64,000 nucleotides of DNA from Salvelinus alpinus (GCF_045679555.1 NC_092115.1:38949228-39013227), one strand, 5' to 3'; shown: positions 1 to 12,529, counted from the stretch's first letter. The notes: a model not told the origin generated them from the letters alone. Made by a program: numbers and translations.

Positions 1-441
1 GCCTACTTTTTGTCCGTTGATTCGTGCAGCAGATAGAATCATGAAATTACAACATTAATCAAAGGTTTGTTATTAACAGTTCACTGAACACCAAATTAAT
101 TAGGTGGTTTATTGGAAACGGGTTGAGTGGGACGTTGAATGATTGTCACATCACATCTCAGTATGACCATCTGATTCCACGAGAGCAGGAGCTTGCACTC
201 TGGCAAACAGTCATCACCTGAGTCCTGCTCGATGCGAAGCGAGCCAGCTACAGAGCACACTGACTGAATTGAAAGACGCAACTCTTCATTTGAACATCGC
301 TTCATTGTAAAATAGTAATCTATTTATCCACAAGGCAATAATCTCCTTGCCATTATTGCAAGGGAAGGGCGTTAGCTATTACAGCTAACTGGCGTTAAGT
401 CTGAAAGTGACACTGACAGCTAACCATAGCTAGCTAGCAAT
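1..441. other. Intergenic, no gene recognised
   Basis: No splice-flanked coding segment, RNA gene or recognisable repeat was found. The tail (about 420-441) is rich in GCTAGC-type words and contains the target site of the hAT-like element that follows. Confidence 0.5.
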
Positions 442-1340
442 CAGGGCTGGGTAGGTTACTTTCTAAATGTAATCTGTTACGGTTACTAGTTACCTGTCCA
501 AAACTGTAATCAGTAACATAACTTTTTGGATTACCCAAACTCAGTAATGTAATCAGTTACTTTTAGAGTACTTTCCCCTTAAGAGGCATTAGAAAAATAC
601 AAAAATGTATGTTACCAATTGAACAACATCTATTGCAGGATAAATCAATGTTAAAGTTTACATAGTTGGACATATATGAATGTTAAATGTCACTTTATGG
701 GTTGGTTATGTAGGCTTCTTCTAACCCATCGCTACTACATTTAATAATACTAATAAATTATATCTTTACATTAAAAAACTAAGTCTATCAGAATTCCAGT
801 CATTCCAATAAATGTTAAACCCCTTGATCTTCAAGAACAGGACTTGGAAATATGGAAGTATAGATTAGCCAAATTGTTTTACCTGACCATAACCCCAAAA
901 CTAAGGACTTATTAGCCAGCCCTACTCTGTTGTTTATGATTTTGTTGTCATGGAGGACTGATTGGGCTCATTGATTTGAGTTGAAAAATAAATGCTGCGC
1001 TCATGAAATGTCATGTTTTGAGCACTACTGAAAAGTGCTATTTACATGTGCTTTATTTATTTTTTGCTGCTATAGGCCTAATTGTTTAACTTTTTGTTGG
1101 TGACACTTTGATATCTTAATAATATGCAGCTGTTTAAAGAGCAAATCCACAGACAACAAAAACAAAACAGCTGCCTGGAGAAATGTACCACTCTCAGATT
1201 AATAGACAGAGCTATGGATGCAAGGACTGACCATCGAGGATATCAACATATTTTTTTTTACCATGATATGAGGCTATACAGTGTTGGTTTACATTTACAA
1301 ACACTGGAGAAAAACAACTTTATATTTTGGGTTCTCATGT

Positions 1341-1787
1341 TGTCACGCCCTGGCCTTAGTTATCTTTGTTTTCTGTATTATTTTAGTTAGGTCAGGGTGT
1401 GACAGGGGGGATGTTTGTGTGTATTTGTCTCGTCTTGGGTGGTTGTATTGTATAGGGGGTTTTGTAGAGTGTATGGGGTTGGGTTCAGTGTAGGTGTTTA
1501 GGAGAGTCTATGGTTGCCTGGTTTGGTTCTCAATCAGAGACAGCTGTTTATTGTTGTCTCTGATTGGGAGCCATATTTAAGGCAGCCATAGGCATTAGGC
1601 TGGTGTGGGTAATTGTCTATGTCTAAACGTTAGTAGCGTTTGTGTGCACTTTCGTTTTGTAGCTTCACGGTCGTTTGTTGGTTTGTAAAAGTGTTCGTTT
1701 CGTGTTTTTGTCTCTTCTAATAAAATAAGATGTATTTGTATCACGCTGCGCCTTGGTCCACTCTTCCTCATCAAGACGATCGTGACA
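1341..1787 (+). mobile_element. Solo LTR, TGTCACG...CGTGACA type, 447 bp
   Basis: The element begins TGTCACGCCC and ends CGTGACA, with an AATAAA signal at about 1720. A perfect 5-bp target duplication CATGT flanks it (1336-1340 and 1788-1792). No internal region is present, so it is a solo LTR left by LTR-LTR recombination. It is the same LTR superfamily as the copies at 24723, 33701 and 34150. Confidence 0.9.
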
Positions 1788-1871
1788 CATGTAGTGTAAA
1801 AGTTTAACTAAGTTCATGAGGCATTTATAAGTTATATTCTTTAAGAATCAATGGAGATATATATATATTTA

Positions 1872-2828
1872 CACTACTGTTCAAAATTTTGGGGTCACTT
1901 AGAAATGTCCTTGTTTTTGAAAGAAAAGCACTTTTTTTCCCAAATTTAAAATAACATCAAATTGATCAGAAATACAGTGTAGACATTGTTAATGTTGTAA
2001 ATGACTATTGTAGCTGGAAACGGCAGATTTTTTATGCAATATCTACATAGGCATACAGAGGCCCATTATCAGCAACCATCACTCCTGTGTTCCAATGGCA
2101 CGTTGTGTTAGCTAATCCAAGTGTATCATTTTAAAAGGCTAATTGATCATTAGAAAACCCTTTTGCAATTATGTTAGCACAGCTGAAAACTGTTGTCCTG
2201 ATTAAAGAAGCAATAAAGCTGGCATTCTTTAGAATAGTTTAGTATCTGGAGCATCAGCATTTGATTACAGTCTCAAAATGGCCAGAAACAAAGAACTTTC
2301 TTCTGAAACTCATCAGTCTATTTTTGTTCTGAGAAATGAAGGCTATTCCATGCGAGATGGAACCTGAAGATCTCATACAATGCTGTGTACTACTCCCTTC
2401 ACAGAACAGTGCAAACTGTCTCTAACCAGAATAGAATCAGGAGTGGGAGGCCCCGGGGCACAACTGAGCAAGAGGACAAGTACATTAAAATGTCTAGTTT
2501 GAGAAACAGACGCCTCACAAGTCCTCAACTGGCATCTTCATTAAATAGTACCCGTGAAACACAAGTCTCAACGTCAACAGTGAAGAGGCGACTAAGGGAT
2601 GCTGGCCTTCTAGGCAGAGTTCCTCTGTCCATTGTCTGTGTTCTTTTGCCCATCTTAATCTTTTATTTTTATTGGCCAGTCTGAGATATGGCTTTTTCTT
2701 TGCGACTCTGCCTAGAAGGCCAGTATCCCAGAATCGCCTCTTCACTGTTGACATTGAGACTGGTGTTTTGCGGGTACTATTTAATGAAGCTGCCAGTTGA
2801 GGACTTCAGAGGCGTCTGTTTCTCAAAT
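1872..2828 (+). mobile_element. Tc1-like foldback element, right end truncated
   Basis: The left terminus CACTACTGTTCAAAATTTTG follows a TA and matches a Tc1 family I recognise from salmonids. A relic of a Tc1 N-terminus starts near 2278 (MARNKELSSE...). The piece then folds back: about 2515-2620 reappears inverted at about 2700-2825, so both strands show the words ST VKRR and GLLGRV. The right side stops abruptly at the hairpin element at 2832. The transposase is broken by frameshifts and lacks the catalytic half. Confidence 0.8.
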
Positions 2829-2831
2829 GTC

Positions 2832-3020
2832 ATTGGTTCAGAGTTTGTTTTGATATTTTAACCTGCGTGTGGTGATCACGTTTGGTGTGGGGGGGACAAA
2901 ATACATTTATGCACGATGGCGCGCAGGCGGTTTGGGTTCCGTATAAATGTATTTTGTCCCCCCACACCAAACGCGATCACGACACGCAGGTTAAAATATC
3001 AAAACAAACTCTGAACCAAT
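2832..3020. repeat. Near-perfect inverted repeat (hairpin MITE), about 80-bp arms
   Basis: The left arm runs from ATTGGTTCAGAG at 2832 to about 2911, and the right arm from about 2941 to CTCTGAACCAAT at 3020. The arms are reverse complements apart from a few changes. The loop is about 28 bp and GC-rich. It probably represents a small foldback DNA element; no transposase family can be assigned. Confidence 0.85.
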
Positions 3021-3820
3021 TACATTAATTTGGGGACAGGTTGGAAAGCATTAAACATGTATGGCAATTTAGCTTGCTAGCTAATTTTTCCTATTTAGCT
3101 AGCTTGCTGTTGCTAGATAATTTGTCGCGTGCGAGCAGTGTGCGTGCAATAATTGAATAACATAGATTCCTAAAATTATTTTGCAACGCACGCAACACGA
3201 GCGGTGTAGTCAGGGTATTAGGCCAATGTATTTATTTATTTTATCAGCATGAATTAGATTGAGCAATAAAATACTCACTTTTATGCTGCTGTTGCAAGAT
3301 CGCATTTTTCACTGGCTGTCCCCTGGTTTCAAAAACAATGATTGATAGGCACCTTAAATTTCTTGAATTCATCTATTATTGGTTTCAAATACACATTTAG
3401 ATTTTTGAACAACCTCCAAGCGTTTATTCAAATTGGATAATCTTTGGATGCCAACATCAGTCGCTCCATTGGAAGATATAGCTTGGACAGTAGCCTACAA
3501 AAGCCTATTCCTGCTCTTTTCCCGCGATCCATCAAACACATTAGTTGTGTCATTATAGTGGTCTCTGATTTATGGTCAGACTCGCTCACGTTGAACAAAT
3601 GTAAAATTGTGCCTTTTTTCAATGCTGATTTGAATGTCATTGAGAAAACAGAGAAGTGTAAAATATTTTTTTTCCCAAAAGTCCTTTCTGAATGTAAAAT
3701 GTATCCTCAAAGTAATAATCTAGTTTTTAAAAAGTATCTGTAATCTGATTACAATATATTTGCTGGTAATGTAACGGATTACAGTTACAATTGTTTGTAA
3801 CCCATTACTCCCCAAGCCTG

Positions 3821-4921
3821 CCAGCAAGCTAGCTAAATGCGAACAAACAGTCAGTATGTTTTAAGGTGACCATCAAACATGATCAACTCGCGTATCACGT
3901 TTTAAACTAATAAAAAATGAAAGTAGCTAGTATTGCATATACTTTATATAAACAATGCTTTAAATTAACTCCAAATCGCGTGGTTACAGTAGATCGCTAG
4001 CTAACAGTACAGTACTAGGTAGGTAGACGATGGAATTGACAGCTCCCCAGGAATACTTTCCACCCAGACGCTAATCTAAGGTCAGTTTTGTGTTTATCCC
4101 ATCCTGGTTAAATTTGGAATTCGGGTGGATAATCCGATTCTAAATCTGTGAACAACTTCCACACATATTAGTGCTACCCTAGGATCATAACCAAAGCCGC
4201 CTTAACACTAACCGTAACCATTTTTAAGGGACGTCCCAAAGATCCCATTTAGCTACATGGATGGAACAATTGCATTTGAATAGCCTCATGTACCGCTAGA
4301 TGGAGCCAATGGTTAATATAAAATAGTAGATTGACCCTGGCTTTTTCTCATCAAGGAGTTAGAGAGTCATTCCCTGTAAACCCTGGCTCTCATCAACATT
4401 AAACGCCTGGGATAAACATTATATTCCAAGGTAGATCAGGTTACAGACATCTGTACTTTGGGGTCATCATGCTCTCTTTCTGATGTTACATGTCTTTGAG
4501 TTTGTGTACATTTGTCATAACACGTGACTGATATGTAAAATAAGAAATTAGTGGATACACATTGGACCTCAACTGTTGTTCAGTTCATTGCTTTGTACTT
4601 CTGCTAGAATGGCTAAACTGTTATATCAAGAGAACTGTTGAGCAAGTATATTAGCTATTTGTTTACAGTTAAGGGTTAGTGGGTTGGGGTAAGAGTTAAA
4701 GGTTGAAATGATGTTGGTTTGAAAGCGTTGTACTTTGATCTTCCGCTCAAGCGTGGCCAGATACTGATGACCCCACGTTCCCTATTCACTTGCTCACTGC
4801 AGCTGCTTTTCAAAATGGCTGCCACCTCTCTCTATGCCTTTCTTATAGACTGGCGGACATTTGATGCTCTTGGAATGCCCTGGCTCTGGTTCTCATCACA
4901 TGGCAGCAAGCAGTAGTCTAT

Positions 4922-4923
<2 letters not shown>
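3821..4923. other. Intergenic, nothing recognised
   Basis: Only short AT-rich open frames without exon structure were seen. No RNA gene or repeat family was identified with confidence. Confidence 0.45.

Positions 4924-4973
<50 letters not shown>
4924..4973. repeat. (TC)n microsatellite
   Basis: An uninterrupted TC dinucleotide run of about 50 bp. Confidence 0.97.
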
Positions 4974-4976
<3 letters not shown>

Positions 4977-5219
4977 ATTAGTGAACTAAATTTCTATAGT
5001 GAATGACTGTCATGTTTATACAGCATAAACTGTAATGTTCTTTCGGGCTCTTTGTGTGTGGACGGGAAGAGAAAGAGCGTGTGCGCTTCTGTTCAATCTA
5101 CTGTATTTATTCAATCTTCCTCTGTAACAATGACTGTAAAGGGTTATCGCTCTGTTACCATGGAAACTCATCTCATGATTTAAAAATCAGGTTACCATGA
5201 CTGAGCAGGTGCATATCGG

Positions 5220-5420
<201 letters not shown>

Positions 5421-6222
5421 CCTCACTCACTTTCTCCACCAAATATAACCCGTTTCATGATGTAACTTGCAACTGAAACAAGTGGTAAAATACCCGCCAC
5501 CCCAACATACACACTCTCTCCCCCAAACTTAAAAAACAAGCTCTCATTCAGAGAAAAAAACATGAAATATTCACACGTTTCATTCAAGCCTGCAGATATG
5601 TATTCATAGATAGAAAACAGTGAGTTCAGTGACTGTGAATCTTATGCTTTTCCTCTACTCCCAGACCTACTGTAGGCTCTCACACACTAACACACCACCA
5701 CAAGAGTGAGTCTTTACTTAGTCAGGTGTGTGTGTGCATGTGTGTGATGATCCTTTCTCTATGATAACTTTGTGCTGTCAGAATCAGAAACGGCCCGTCT
5801 GTTTTTGTTACAGAGACAGACCTCGGCAGCGGAACCCACTGTGAGTTTCTTGTTGTTCAGTCAGTGCCATTGACCTGCCTTCACCTGGTCGGCTCCATTG
5901 GGGTGTAAAGGATTCAGTCATTCACCCAGTAAACAACACAAACAAGTCCAAAGGTAATGGGTGTGTGCATGTGTCCCTGTGTGCGTGAATTCCACAGTGA
6001 TGTCACAAAAGCTTCACCACAACATAACATATAGGCCTAGCTGCAGGCTGATGCATTGCACCAGATTTGGAACAAAGCATTTTCTCCATCTAGATCATAT
6101 CATTGTCTTCCTGCTACATTCATGTTCACCTCTTTCATTTTATAGGATGCCTTTTAACATGTTCCAATACAACAAAACTCGTGTTTTCAACTCACCATGT
6201 GTAGTAGTAGAATTCAAGCATC

Positions 6223-6223
<1 letters not shown>
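5421..6223. other. Intergenic, nothing recognised
   Basis: Unique-looking sequence with scattered short TG/CA blocks. No supported gene. Confidence 0.45.
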
Positions 6224-6268
<45 letters not shown>

Positions 6269-6350
6269 CATTTCGCTACACCCCGCAATAACATCTGCTA
6301 AACACGTGTATGTGACCAATAAAATTTGATTTGACACACACACACACACA
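6224..6350 (+). repeat. (CA)n microsatellites around a LINE 3'-tail fragment
   Basis: Two CA runs (6224-6266 and about 6334-6350) flank a 67-bp piece reading GGCATTTCGCTACACCCGCA through CAATAAAATTTGATTTG. The latter is the terminal 3' tail I recognise from a salmonid LINE/SINE. Only the tail survives. Confidence 0.7.
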
Positions 6351-7325
6351 AAGCGAGTGAATATTTATAAATTATGTAATACACATTGTAAGAATCATGT
6401 AAGAAACAATACGTTTCTAGCTATTCATTAAAATACTGCTTTATCTCTGACAGCCTGTGTAGCTAAACAAATCCTAACATCTGAAAATGCATTTATGCCT
6501 TTTAGGCTACTTAATGTGTAGCCTATACTTAAAGGCATTCATCTATCTCTATGTATAAAATAATAAGGAAAACCTATTGTGGTCATATTGAATTTTGTTT
6601 TTAGCCTATACTATTTAATTATATATTCTGTATGTGGGAGGAGGAGAGAAACTTGTGACTTTCGGCCATTTTTGGGGTGTCGTTTCATTGTTTCGCATCA
6701 TCACATCCACAGCACGAGCTAGGTGTGCGCCAATCATAGATATAGGTTTGGTAGAACTTTTGTCCCACACATTTTTGGGTGGTGCACTTTTGTTAGCTGA
6801 TCAACTCATATCTGTATATTTAGATACATCATATAATATGACCAATATAAATTGTCATTTAAATGCACATAATTCAACATATGGCACAGAATATTCAGAT
6901 AATGGCTATACATACATTCTTTGAACGTTCTAACTGGAATTCTATATTCCACCATGGAGCATTGCTTTGAGCATATCAGTTCTACTAATTGTAATTCTAT
7001 GCTGCTAACCTCGCGATAGCCACTTCAAGGACTGGAGCATTACTGTTCTCCTAGCAGCAGGATATTATGCTGGCACCACGATCACAGATGTCTTTGTTTT
7101 CAAAATAAGAGTTCCCCTGCAAAGACATGCTAAACTTTAGGAATATAGATTTTTTTTAAGCACTAGTGCAGTACAACTGTTTTTCAAAGCATTGCAACCA
7201 CCTTTAAAAAAGTACTTTATTTCATTTTATGTATTATTTATACCAGAATTTATTTTGAAAGTTTACACAAATACTGGTAGGTTGAAAGCTATGGTGTAGG
7301 CTATATATATTTATATATATAAAAA
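6351..7325. other. AT-rich intergenic, nothing recognised
   Basis: No coding exon, RNA or clear repeat boundary. The short frame near 6634 has no family resemblance. Confidence 0.45.
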
Positions 7326-7663
7326 TTGCTGCAACTCCCCAACGGGCTCGGGAGGCGAAGGTCGAGTCATGCGTCCTCCAAAACATGACATGCCTAACAG
7401 CGCTTATTAACACCTGTCCGCTTAACCTGGATGCCAGTCGCACCAATGTTTCGGAGGAAACACCATTCAACTGACGACCGAGCTCAGCCTGCAAGTGCCC
7501 GGCCTGCTACAAGGAGTTGCTAGAGCGTGATGAGCCAAGTAAAGCCCCCCGGCCAAACCCTCCCCTAACCCGGACGATGCTGGGGAAATTGTGTCGCCCT
7601 ATGGGACTCCCGATCACGGCTGGTTGTGATACAGACCGTTGCGCCACTCGGGACGCCCAGGCT
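7326..7663 (-). mobile_element. tRNA-derived SINE (minus strand)
   Basis: Read on the minus strand, the head GGGCGTCCCGAGTGGCGCAA is a tRNA A-box-like start. It is followed by the body GGAGTCCCATAGGGCGAC and a tail ending GGGGAGTTGCAGCAATTTTT. Its head lies directly against the truncated 5' LTR of the gypsy element. The 3' half of the same family recurs on the plus strand at about 42430. Confidence 0.8.
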
Positions 7664-7888
7664 GGGTTTTTCCCCGTTATTCCGTGGTTTTTCCACGAAG
7701 GATGTTTATTGTAAAACATTTGATATCTTTTGTGACTGTTTCGCGCCTTGCACTTGTACCTTTGGCTGGAGGTTTTGACGCAGTGGCGTCTGTCTGTTTA
7801 TTGCCTCTGCCGAAATAAAGTGTGCGCCTGTTCACAACTCTCTGCTCTCCTGCACCTGACTTCTCCACCAGTAGCACACACCTTGACA
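7658..7888 (+). repeat. Partial 5' LTR of the gypsy element
   Basis: It is nearly identical to 12309-12529, sharing the CCAGGCTGGGTT word, a GAAATAAAG poly(A) signal and a CACACCTTGACA end. The U3 half is absent because the SINE begins at the breakpoint. Confidence 0.88.
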
Positions 7889-7903
7889 GATTTCACACCT
7901 CCC

Positions 7904-8750
7904 ATGGAGTCGGCAGGAGCAAGAGCCCCGGTCAGAGGAGTCGAGGAGTGCATCCAGGAACACTCGGCAATGCTGCAACATCTCGGTGCCACGATGGATC
8001 GCGTTGTGCAGACCATGGACCGCTGGGAGAGACAGGAAGTCTGCACAACCAGGGTTACCTCTACCCGTCCCTCCTGGATCCAGTCCCAGTGGGATGCGTC
8101 TCTCCCTTCCCAGGGAGTATGATGGGACAGCAGCACAGTGCCAGGGGTTCCTATTACAGCTGGACCTATACCTGGCCACCGTTCACCCAGTTCCCTCGGG
8201 AAGGGAGAGGGTGTCCGCCCTCGTCTCATGCCTCTCGGGGAGAGCGCTGGACTGGGCAAACGCCGCGTCTCCTTCTCTCCACGCAGCATTTGCCCACTCC
8301 AGAGCTCTATAGGTTGGACCACTTCGAGGACTTCGGCTCTTCCACTTGAGGCAGGGGACGAGGAGCACCCAGGAGTTTGCCCTGGAATTCCGGACCTTGG
8401 CCGCCCGAGCAGGATGGAACGACAGGGCCCTTATCGACCACTACCGATGCAGCCTGCGCAAGAACGTCCCCTGCAGGGATGCCACCATCACTTTTGACCA
8501 ACTGGTGGATCTGTCCATCTGGTTGGATAACCTGCTGGTCACCCGCGGACGTCCAGAGAGGGCTCTGTCAGTTCCATCTTCCAGCACCCCCGCTCCGGTT
8601 CCCATGGAGCTGGGAGGGGCTGAGCTCAGGGAGAATGGAGGAGGGGCCTTCACATGCACCATCTGTGGCCGCAGAGGGCACACCCTCACCCTCTGGGAGT
8701 CGAGGCAGCAGGCAGGGCACTCTGGCGTCACCCCAGGTGAGTCTGCATAA
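7904..8750 (+). pseudogene. Gag-like region of the gypsy element, frameshifted
   Basis: The start at 7904 (MESAGARAPV...) opens 16 bp after the LTR. The product would be the retrotransposon structural protein. Homologous coding runs in three pieces: about 7904-8060, about 8070-8312 (with LPREYDGT and CLSGRALDWA) and 8346-8750. The last piece ends in a degenerate zinc knuckle, CTICGRRGH, where the usual final Cys is replaced by Trp. At least two frameshifts break it. Confidence 0.75.
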
Positions 8751-8832
8751 CTCTCATCCAGAGTCCTCTGTTGTCCACCTGTTTGTACCTGTTTGTTTCC
8801 CTTAGTTTTCCCCGCATTCCCAGCATAAGGCA

Positions 8833-11680
8833 CTTGTCGATTAAGGCGTAGCTGGGAATTTTATCGACAGAGCGTTCACCCTTAGTTTAGGGATCCCCAT
8901 TATTCCTGTGGTTAGACCTTTCCCGGTACACGCTCTGGATAGTCGACCATTAGGGTCCGGGCTAATCAGGGAAGCCACCATCTCCCTGGCCATGGTGATG
9001 CAGGGGGGTCACGAGGAGAAAATCAGTCTCTTCCTCACTGACTCTCCTGCATTTCCCGTGGTGCTAGGCCTTCCCTGGTTAGCTCATCATGATCCCACCA
9101 TTTCATGGCAACAGAGGGCTCTCACGGGGTGGTCGCGAGAGTGCTCGGGGAGGTGTGTAGGGGGTTTCCGTTGGTGCTACCACGGTGGAAAGTTCAGACC
9201 AGGTCTCCACCGTGCGCATCCCCCCAGAATATGCCGATTTGGCTCTCGGCTTCTGTAAAAAGAAGGAGACTCAATTACCACCCCGTCGACGGGGGGATTG
9301 TGCGATAAATCTCCTGGTAGACGCTGCACTTCCCAGGAGTCACGTGTATCCCCTGTCGCAAGCGGAGACGGCGGCTATGGAGACATATGTCTCTGAATCC
9401 CTGCGTCAGGGGTACATTCGGTCCTCCACTTCGCCCGCCTCCTCGAGTTTCTTTTTTGTGAAGAAGAAGGAGTGAGGTCTGCGCCCGTGCATTGACTATC
9501 GAGGTCTCAATCAGATCACGGTGAGGTACAGGTACCCGCTACCTCTCATCGCCACGGCGATTGAGTCAATGCACGGGGCGTGCTTCTTCACTAAACTGGA
9601 TCTCAGGAGCGCGTACAACCTGGTGCGTATCCGGGAGGGAGACGAGTGGAAGACGGCGTTTAATACCACCTCAGGGCATTATGAGTACCTCGTCATGCCG
9701 TACGGGTTGATGAATGCTCCATCAATCTTCCAATCCTTTGTAGATGAAATTTTCAGGGACCTGCACGGGCAGGGTTTAGTGGTGTATATCGATGACATTC
9801 TGATATACTCCGCTACACGCGCCGAGCATGTGTCCTTGGTGCGCAGGGTACTTGGACGACTGTTGGAGCATGACCTGTACGTCAAGGCTGAGAAATGCCT
9901 GTTCTTCCAGCAGGCCGTCTCCTTCCTAGGGTATTGCATTTCCACATCAGGGGTGGAGATGGAGAGTGACCGCATTTCAGCCGTGCGTAATTGGCCGACT
10001 CCCACCAGGGTAAAGGAGGTGCAGCGGTTTTTAGGGTTTGCCAATTACTACCGGAGATTTATCCTGGATTTTGGCCAGGTGGCGGCTCCTTTTACATCAC
10101 TGCTGAAGGGGGGTCCTGTACGTCTGCAGTGGTCAGTTGAGGCGGACGGGGCTTTTGGGCACCTGAGAGCTCTGTTTACCTCGGCTCCCGTGCTGGCCCA
10201 TCCGGATCCCTCTTTGGCGTTCATAGTGGAGGTGGACGCGTCCGAGGCTGGGATAGGAGCCGTGCTCTCTCAGCACTCGGGCACGCCACCGAAGCTCCGG
10301 CCCTGTGCTTTCTTCTCGAATAAGCTCAGCCCGGCGGAGCGGAACTATGAAGTGGGGGACCGGGAGCTGTTGGCTGTGGTTAAGGCTTTGAAGGCGTGGA
10401 GACATTGGCTTGAGGGGGCTAAACACCCTTTTCTCATCTGGACTGACCACCGCAACCTGGAGTACATCCGGGCAGCGAGGAGACTGAATCCTCGTCAGGC
10501 AAGGTGGGCCATGTTCGTTACCCGGTTTGTGTTTACCCTGTCCTATAGACCAGGTTCCCAGAATATGAAGGCAGACGCACTGTCCCGGCTGTATGACACA
10601 GAGGAGCGGCCCATGGATCAGACTCCCATACTCCCGGCCTCCTGCCTGGTAGCGCCGGTCGTGTGGGAGCTGGACGCGGACATTGAGCAGGCGTTGCGTA
10701 CAGAGCCCACTCCCCTCCAGTGTCCCGCCGGGCATCTGTACGTTCCGTCTGCTGTCCGTGACCAGTTGATCTATTGGGCCCACACGTCACCCTCCTCTGG
10801 TCATCTGGGGACCGGTCGGACGGTGCACTGTCTGACTGGGAAATACTGGTGGCCCACCTTGGCTATGGACATGAGGGTTTATGTTTCCTCCTGCTCGGTG
10901 TGCGCCCAGTGCAAGGCTCCTAGGCACCTGCCCAGAGGTAAGTTACAACCCTTACCCGTTCCACAACGGCCGTCGTCGCACCTGTCGGTAGATTTCCTGA
11001 CCGATCTTCCTCCCTCACAGGGTAACACTGCGATCCTGGTTGTTGTGGATCGTTTTTCTAAGTCCTGTCGTCTCCTCCCTTTGCCTGGTCTCCCTACGGC
11101 CCTGCAGACTGCGGAGACCCTGTTCACCCATATCTTCTGGCACTACGGGGTGCCTGAGGATATAGTGTCTGATCGGGGACCACAGTTCACGTCGAGGGTC
11201 TGGAAGGCGTTCATGGAACGTCTTCGGGTCTCGGTCAGCCTTACCTCAGGTTTTCACCCCGAGAGTAACGGGCAGGTGGAGAGAGTAAACCAGGATGTGG
11301 GTAGGTTTCTGAGGTCCTATTGCCAGAACCGGCCGGAGGAGTGGGCAGCGTTCGTGCCCTGGGCAGAGATGGCCCAGAACTCGCTCCGCCATTCCTCCAC
11401 TAACCTCACCCCCTTCCAGTGTGTATTGGGGTATCAGCCGGTTCTGGCTCCTTGGCATCAGAGTCAGACCGAGGCTTCTGCGGTGGACGACTGGTTCCGG
11501 AAACATGTGACGCCGCCCATGTCCACCTTCAGCGCTCCGTGCTGCGCCAGAAAGTGGGCGCAGATTGTCACCGCAGTGAGACCCCGGTGCAAACACCGGG
11601 GGACCGGGTCTGGCTCTCGACCTGAAACCTGCCCCTCCGCCTGCCCTGCCGGAAGCTGGGCCCACGATTCAAAGTCCTGA
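8833..11680 (+). pseudogene. Pol polyprotein: protease, RT, RNase H, integrase
   Basis: The protease starts near 8833; its active-site region reads LVD-stop-G (TAA at 8842-8844), then continues AGNFIDRAF and LGLPWLAHHD. A frameshift follows. From 9185 one frame runs to 11680 with a single in-frame TGA at 9473-9475, just before the LRPCIDYR motif. RT has LDLRSAYN and the catalytic YIDD box at 9785-9796. RNase H shows [13 protein letters not shown] and TDHRNLEYI. Integrase has an HHCC-type zinc segment (H..H..CSVCAQC), then [18 protein letters not shown] and [10 protein letters not shown], consistent with the D,D,E triad. The enzymatic core is therefore well kept, but start, protease and C-terminus are broken. 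Confidence 0.9.
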
Positions 11681-11685
11681 GGAGA

Positions 11686-12075
11686 GTGAACGAGGTGTGT
11701 TACAGGTTACAGCTTCCCCGCGATTACCGTATTAACCCCTTGTTCCATGTGTCTCTCCTCAGGCCGGTGGTGGTTGGTCCGCTCCAGGAATCTGAGGTGC
11801 GGGAGGTTCCTCCGCCCCCTCTGGACATCGAGGGGGCCCCGGCATACTCCGTTCGTTCCATTCTGGATTCAAGGCATCGGGCGGGGGCCTTCAGTACCTC
11901 GTGGAGTGGAAGGGGTACGGTCCGGAGGAGAGGTGCTGGGTTCCGGTGGCGGATGTGTTGGTCCCTGAACTGCTGCGGGAGTTCCACCGTCGCCGGCCGG
12001 ATCGCCCTGCGCCTCGCCCTCCGGGTCATCCCCGAGGCCGGTGTCGGTGCATCGCTGGAGCTGCGTGTCAAGGGG
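11686..12075 (+). pseudogene. Integrase C-terminus and chromodomain, frameshifted
   Basis: One frame gives [13 protein letters not shown] and SVRSILDSR, the junction into a chromodomain. After a frameshift the domain continues in another frame from 11901 as [20 protein letters not shown] and [13 protein letters not shown]. In chromoviruses this module directs integration to chromatin. Here it cannot be translated as one piece. Confidence 0.8.
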
Positions 12076-12083
12076 GGGGGGTA

Positions 12084-12529
12084 CTTTCACGACTTCCACC
12101 GAAGTCGGCTCCTCTCCTTGTTCGGGCGGCGTTCGGCGGTCGACGTCACCGGCTTTCTAGCTATCGCCGCGCCATTTTTCATTGTTCCATTTGTTTTGTG
12201 TTGTTCCCTGCACACCTGGTTTACATTCCCAATCACACTTTATTCCTCTGTTTCCCCCCATGTCTTTGTGTGAAATTGTTTTTTGTTACGTGTTTCGTGT
12301 GTACGCGCCAGGCTGGGTTATTCCGTGGTTTTTCCACGAAGGATGTTTATTGTAAAACATTTGATCATTTTTGTGACTGTTTCGCGCCTTGCACTTGTAC
12401 CTTTGGCTGGAGGTTTTGACGCAGTGGCGTCTGTCTGTTTATTGCCTTTGACGAAATAAAGTGTGCGTCTGTTCACAACTCTCTGCTCTCCTGTACCTGA
12501 CTTCTCCACCAGTAGCGCACACCTTGACA
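12084..12529 (+). repeat. 3' LTR of the gypsy element, 446 bp
   Basis: It starts after a G-run polypurine tract as TTTCACGACTTCC (a mutated TGTCACG) and ends ACCTTGACA. It shares the GTTCGGCGGTCGACGTCACC block with the solo LTRs at 15705 and 22597. Confidence 0.88.

Larger units (their letters stand above)
442..3820. mobile_element. hAT-like non-autonomous element, 3.4 kb, with nested insertions
   Basis: The left end reads CAGGGCTGGGTAGGTTAC and the right end is the inverted form (GTAACCCATTACTCCCC then AAGCCTG). The flanking 8-mers are CTAGCAAT (434-441) and CCAGCAAG (3821-3828), 6 of 8 matching, as expected for an old hAT insertion. The subterminal sequence is full of GTAAC/GTTAC words typical of a common fish hAT family. 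No transposase reading frame is visible. It hosts a solo LTR (1341-1787), a Tc1 piece (1872-2828) and a hairpin element (2832-3020), so it is older than these. Confidence 0.7.
7658..12529 (+). mobile_element. Ty3/gypsy (chromodomain-type) retrotransposon, 5'-truncated and degenerate
   Basis: Order: partial 5' LTR (7658-7888), gag, protease, reverse transcriptase, RNase H, integrase, chromodomain, polypurine tract (about 12071-12080) and 3' LTR (12084-12529). The 5' LTR keeps only the part matching 12309-12529, so its U3 is lost. The order RT-RNaseH-IN places it in Ty3/gypsy, and the chromodomain after integrase indicates a chromovirus-like lineage. Reading frames are broken by several stops and frameshifts, so it is not autonomous. 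Confidence 0.9.

Noticed and set aside
6634..6924. 96-codon frame as a small protein
   Set aside because: AT-rich, no recognised domain, and no promoter or splice evidence nearby.
7822..8349. 175- and 174-codon frames on both strands over the gypsy gag region
   Set aside because: They overlap frames with clear gag similarity and have no family resemblance themselves; they reflect GC-rich shadow frames.
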